Below are positions 63,162-64,000 of a stretch of DNA of 64,000 nucleotides, piece by piece. Source of the DNA: Pseudoxanthomonas koreensis_A (GTDB lineage Bacteria; Pseudomonadota; Gammaproteobacteria; Xanthomonadales; Xanthomonadaceae). Below the pieces are notes generated by a model. The model searched no databases. It was not told where the DNA came from and saw only the letters and a list, made by a program, of their open reading frames with translations. Numbering within the stretch: position 1 is the stretch's first letter; each line of letters opens with the position of its first letter. The DNA is taken from positions 992,001-1,056,000 of the forward strand of contig NZ_CP169056.1 in NCBI RefSeq assembly GCF_041890415.1, given 5' to 3'. Both the position numbers and the translations under genes were made by a program.

Positions 63162-64000
63162 ATGCATGAGCCAGCCGTGACCACCTCCGCGCCGTCCACC
63201 CCGTCCAATACCCCCGCGTCCATCCGCCAGGAGGACCTGATCCAGTCCGTGGCCGATGCGCTGCAGTACATCAGCTACTACCACCCGGTCGATTACATCC
63301 GCAGCCTCGCCGCCGCCTACGAGCGCGAGGAGTCGCCCGCGGCCAAGGACGCGATTGCGCAGATCCTGATCAACTCGCGCATGTGCGCCGAAGGCCATCG
63401 CCCGATCTGCCAGGACACCGGCATCGTCACCGTGTTCCTGGAAGTGGGCATGCACGTGCGCTGGGACGACGCGACCATGGGCGTGGAGGACATGGTCAAC
63501 GAGGGCGTGCGCCGCGCCTACAACCACCCGGACAACAAGCTGCGCGCCTCGGTGCTGGCCGACCCGGCCGGCAAGCGCCAGAACACCCGCGACAACACCC
63601 CGGCCGTGGTCAACATGAAGATCGTGCCGGGCAATACCGTGGACGTGATCGTCGCCGCCAAGGGCGGCGGCTCGGAGGCCAAGAGCAAGTTCGCCATGCT
63701 CAACCCGTCCGATTCGGTGGTGGACTGGGTGATGAAGACCGTGCCGACCATGGGCGCCGGCTGGTGCCCGCCGGGCATGCTCGGCATCGGCATCGGCGGT
63801 ACCGCCGAGAAGGCGATGCTGCTGGCCAAGGAAGCGCTGATGGAGCCGATCGACATCCAGGAGCTGATCGCGCGTGGTCCGTCCAATCGCGCCGAGGAGC
63901 TGCGCCTGGAGCTGTACGAGAAGGTCAACGCGCTGGGCATCGGTGCCCAGGGCCTGGGCGGCCTGACCACGGTGCTGGACATCAAGGTCAAGGATTATCC
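63162..64000 (+). CDS. class I fumarate hydratase, 5' part
   Basis: The reading frame is open to the window edge (about 279 codons), so the gene is cut there. Start is ATG 63162 or GTG 63177. [4Fe-4S] Cys are in RPICQDTGIVTVF and GAGWCPPGMLGIGIGGTAEKAM. It interconverts fumarate and malate with an iron-sulfur cluster, unlike the cluster-free fumC at 40020. The N-terminus IRQEDLIQSVADALQYISYYHP fits the single-chain class I enzyme. Confidence 0.92.
   Translation, partial: MHEPAVTTSAPSTPSNTPASIRQEDLIQSVADALQYISYYHPVDYIRSLAAAYEREESPAAKDAIAQILINSRMCAEGHRPICQDTGIVTVFLEVGMHVRWDDATMGVEDMVNEGVRRAYNHPDNKLRASVLADPAGKRQNTRDNTPAVVNMKIVPGNTVDVIVAAKGGGSEAKSKFAMLNPSDSVVDWVMKTVPTMGAGWCPPGMLGIGIGGTAEKAMLLAKEALMEPIDIQELIARGPSNRAEELRLELYEKVNALGIGAQGLGGLTTVLDIKVKDY

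Overview
The window is about 70% G+C, gene-dense and chromosomal. The gene set fits Xanthomonadaceae (Lysobacter, Luteimonas, Pseudoxanthomonas or Stenotrophomonas-like): carA-carB-greA followed by a phosphoglycerate-mutase-like gene and recJ; mtaD-ubiG-gph; EF-P next to EpmB; the ugd-slyX pair; and GTAG-headed palindromic repeats like the SMAG/REP elements of Stenotrophomonas. I could not run a search, so the genus is open. No rRNA, tRNA, CRISPR array, transposase, integrase or phage gene was seen. The two longest non-coding stretches are 5290-5702 and 21626-22180.

Layout. 1-3.1 kb: a 21-bp tandem repeat cut by the window edge, an exported serine hydrolase, a GFA-family protein and a DUF4349 lipoprotein. 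3.1-8.5 kb: a chemoreceptor, a small conserved protein, an exported cyclophilin and a PadR/HAAS pair. 8.5-13.3 kb: PHB depolymerase, endonuclease V, phosphoglycerate mutase (with a 13-bp repeat in its promoter) and a cardiolipin-synthase-like enzyme. 13.4-23.9 kb: mfd, an acetyltransferase, a CDF transporter, rlmJ, a REC-Hpt protein, rlmD, a repeat-rich spacer, epmB and efp. 24-31.7 kb: mtaD, ubiG and gph, two unknown exported proteins, a squalene/phytoene-synthase-like protein, folE2, a 54-residue membrane protein, a HIT protein and a dienelactone hydrolase. 31.9-37 kb: rimO, a VOC protein, a DegV protein behind a G10 tract, greB and a HerA-like ATPase. 37-41.5 kb: a LysM transglycosylase, a CE2-like esterase and fumC. 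41.5-45.5 kb: a YggN-like lipoprotein, a YtrA/ABC operon with a visible operator and an exported glutathione peroxidase. 45.6-57.6 kb: a Mip-like FKBP, ugd, slyX, a DUF2058 protein, dapB, carA, carB, greA, a PGM-like gene and recJ. 57.6-64 kb: a DUF1176 protein, a GGDEF enzyme, an acyltransferase, a LytTR membrane regulator and the start of class I fumarase, which runs off the end.

How the genes work together. Most of the window is housekeeping: transcript repair and elongation (mfd, greA, greB), rRNA, ribosomal-protein and EF-P modification (rlmJ, rlmD, rimO, epmB/efp), pyrimidine/arginine and lysine precursors (carAB, dapB), ubiquinone (ubiG), folate (folE2) and DNA repair (recJ, endonuclease V). 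Many neighbours share a 4-nt stop/start overlap (ATGA or GTGA), which marks translationally coupled pairs. Promoters are recognised mostly by a TAnAAT -10 box with little -35; at least two of these (28462 and 62138) sit exactly 6 nt before an ATG and predict leaderless mRNAs.

I found no clearly new multi-gene system. The best leads are the G10 tract in the degV leader, the 13-bp repeat that forms the gpmA promoter, the YtrA operon with its own operator and lead peptide, the uncharacterised exported pair at 27150-28432, and the duplicated repeat block between rlmD and epmB.
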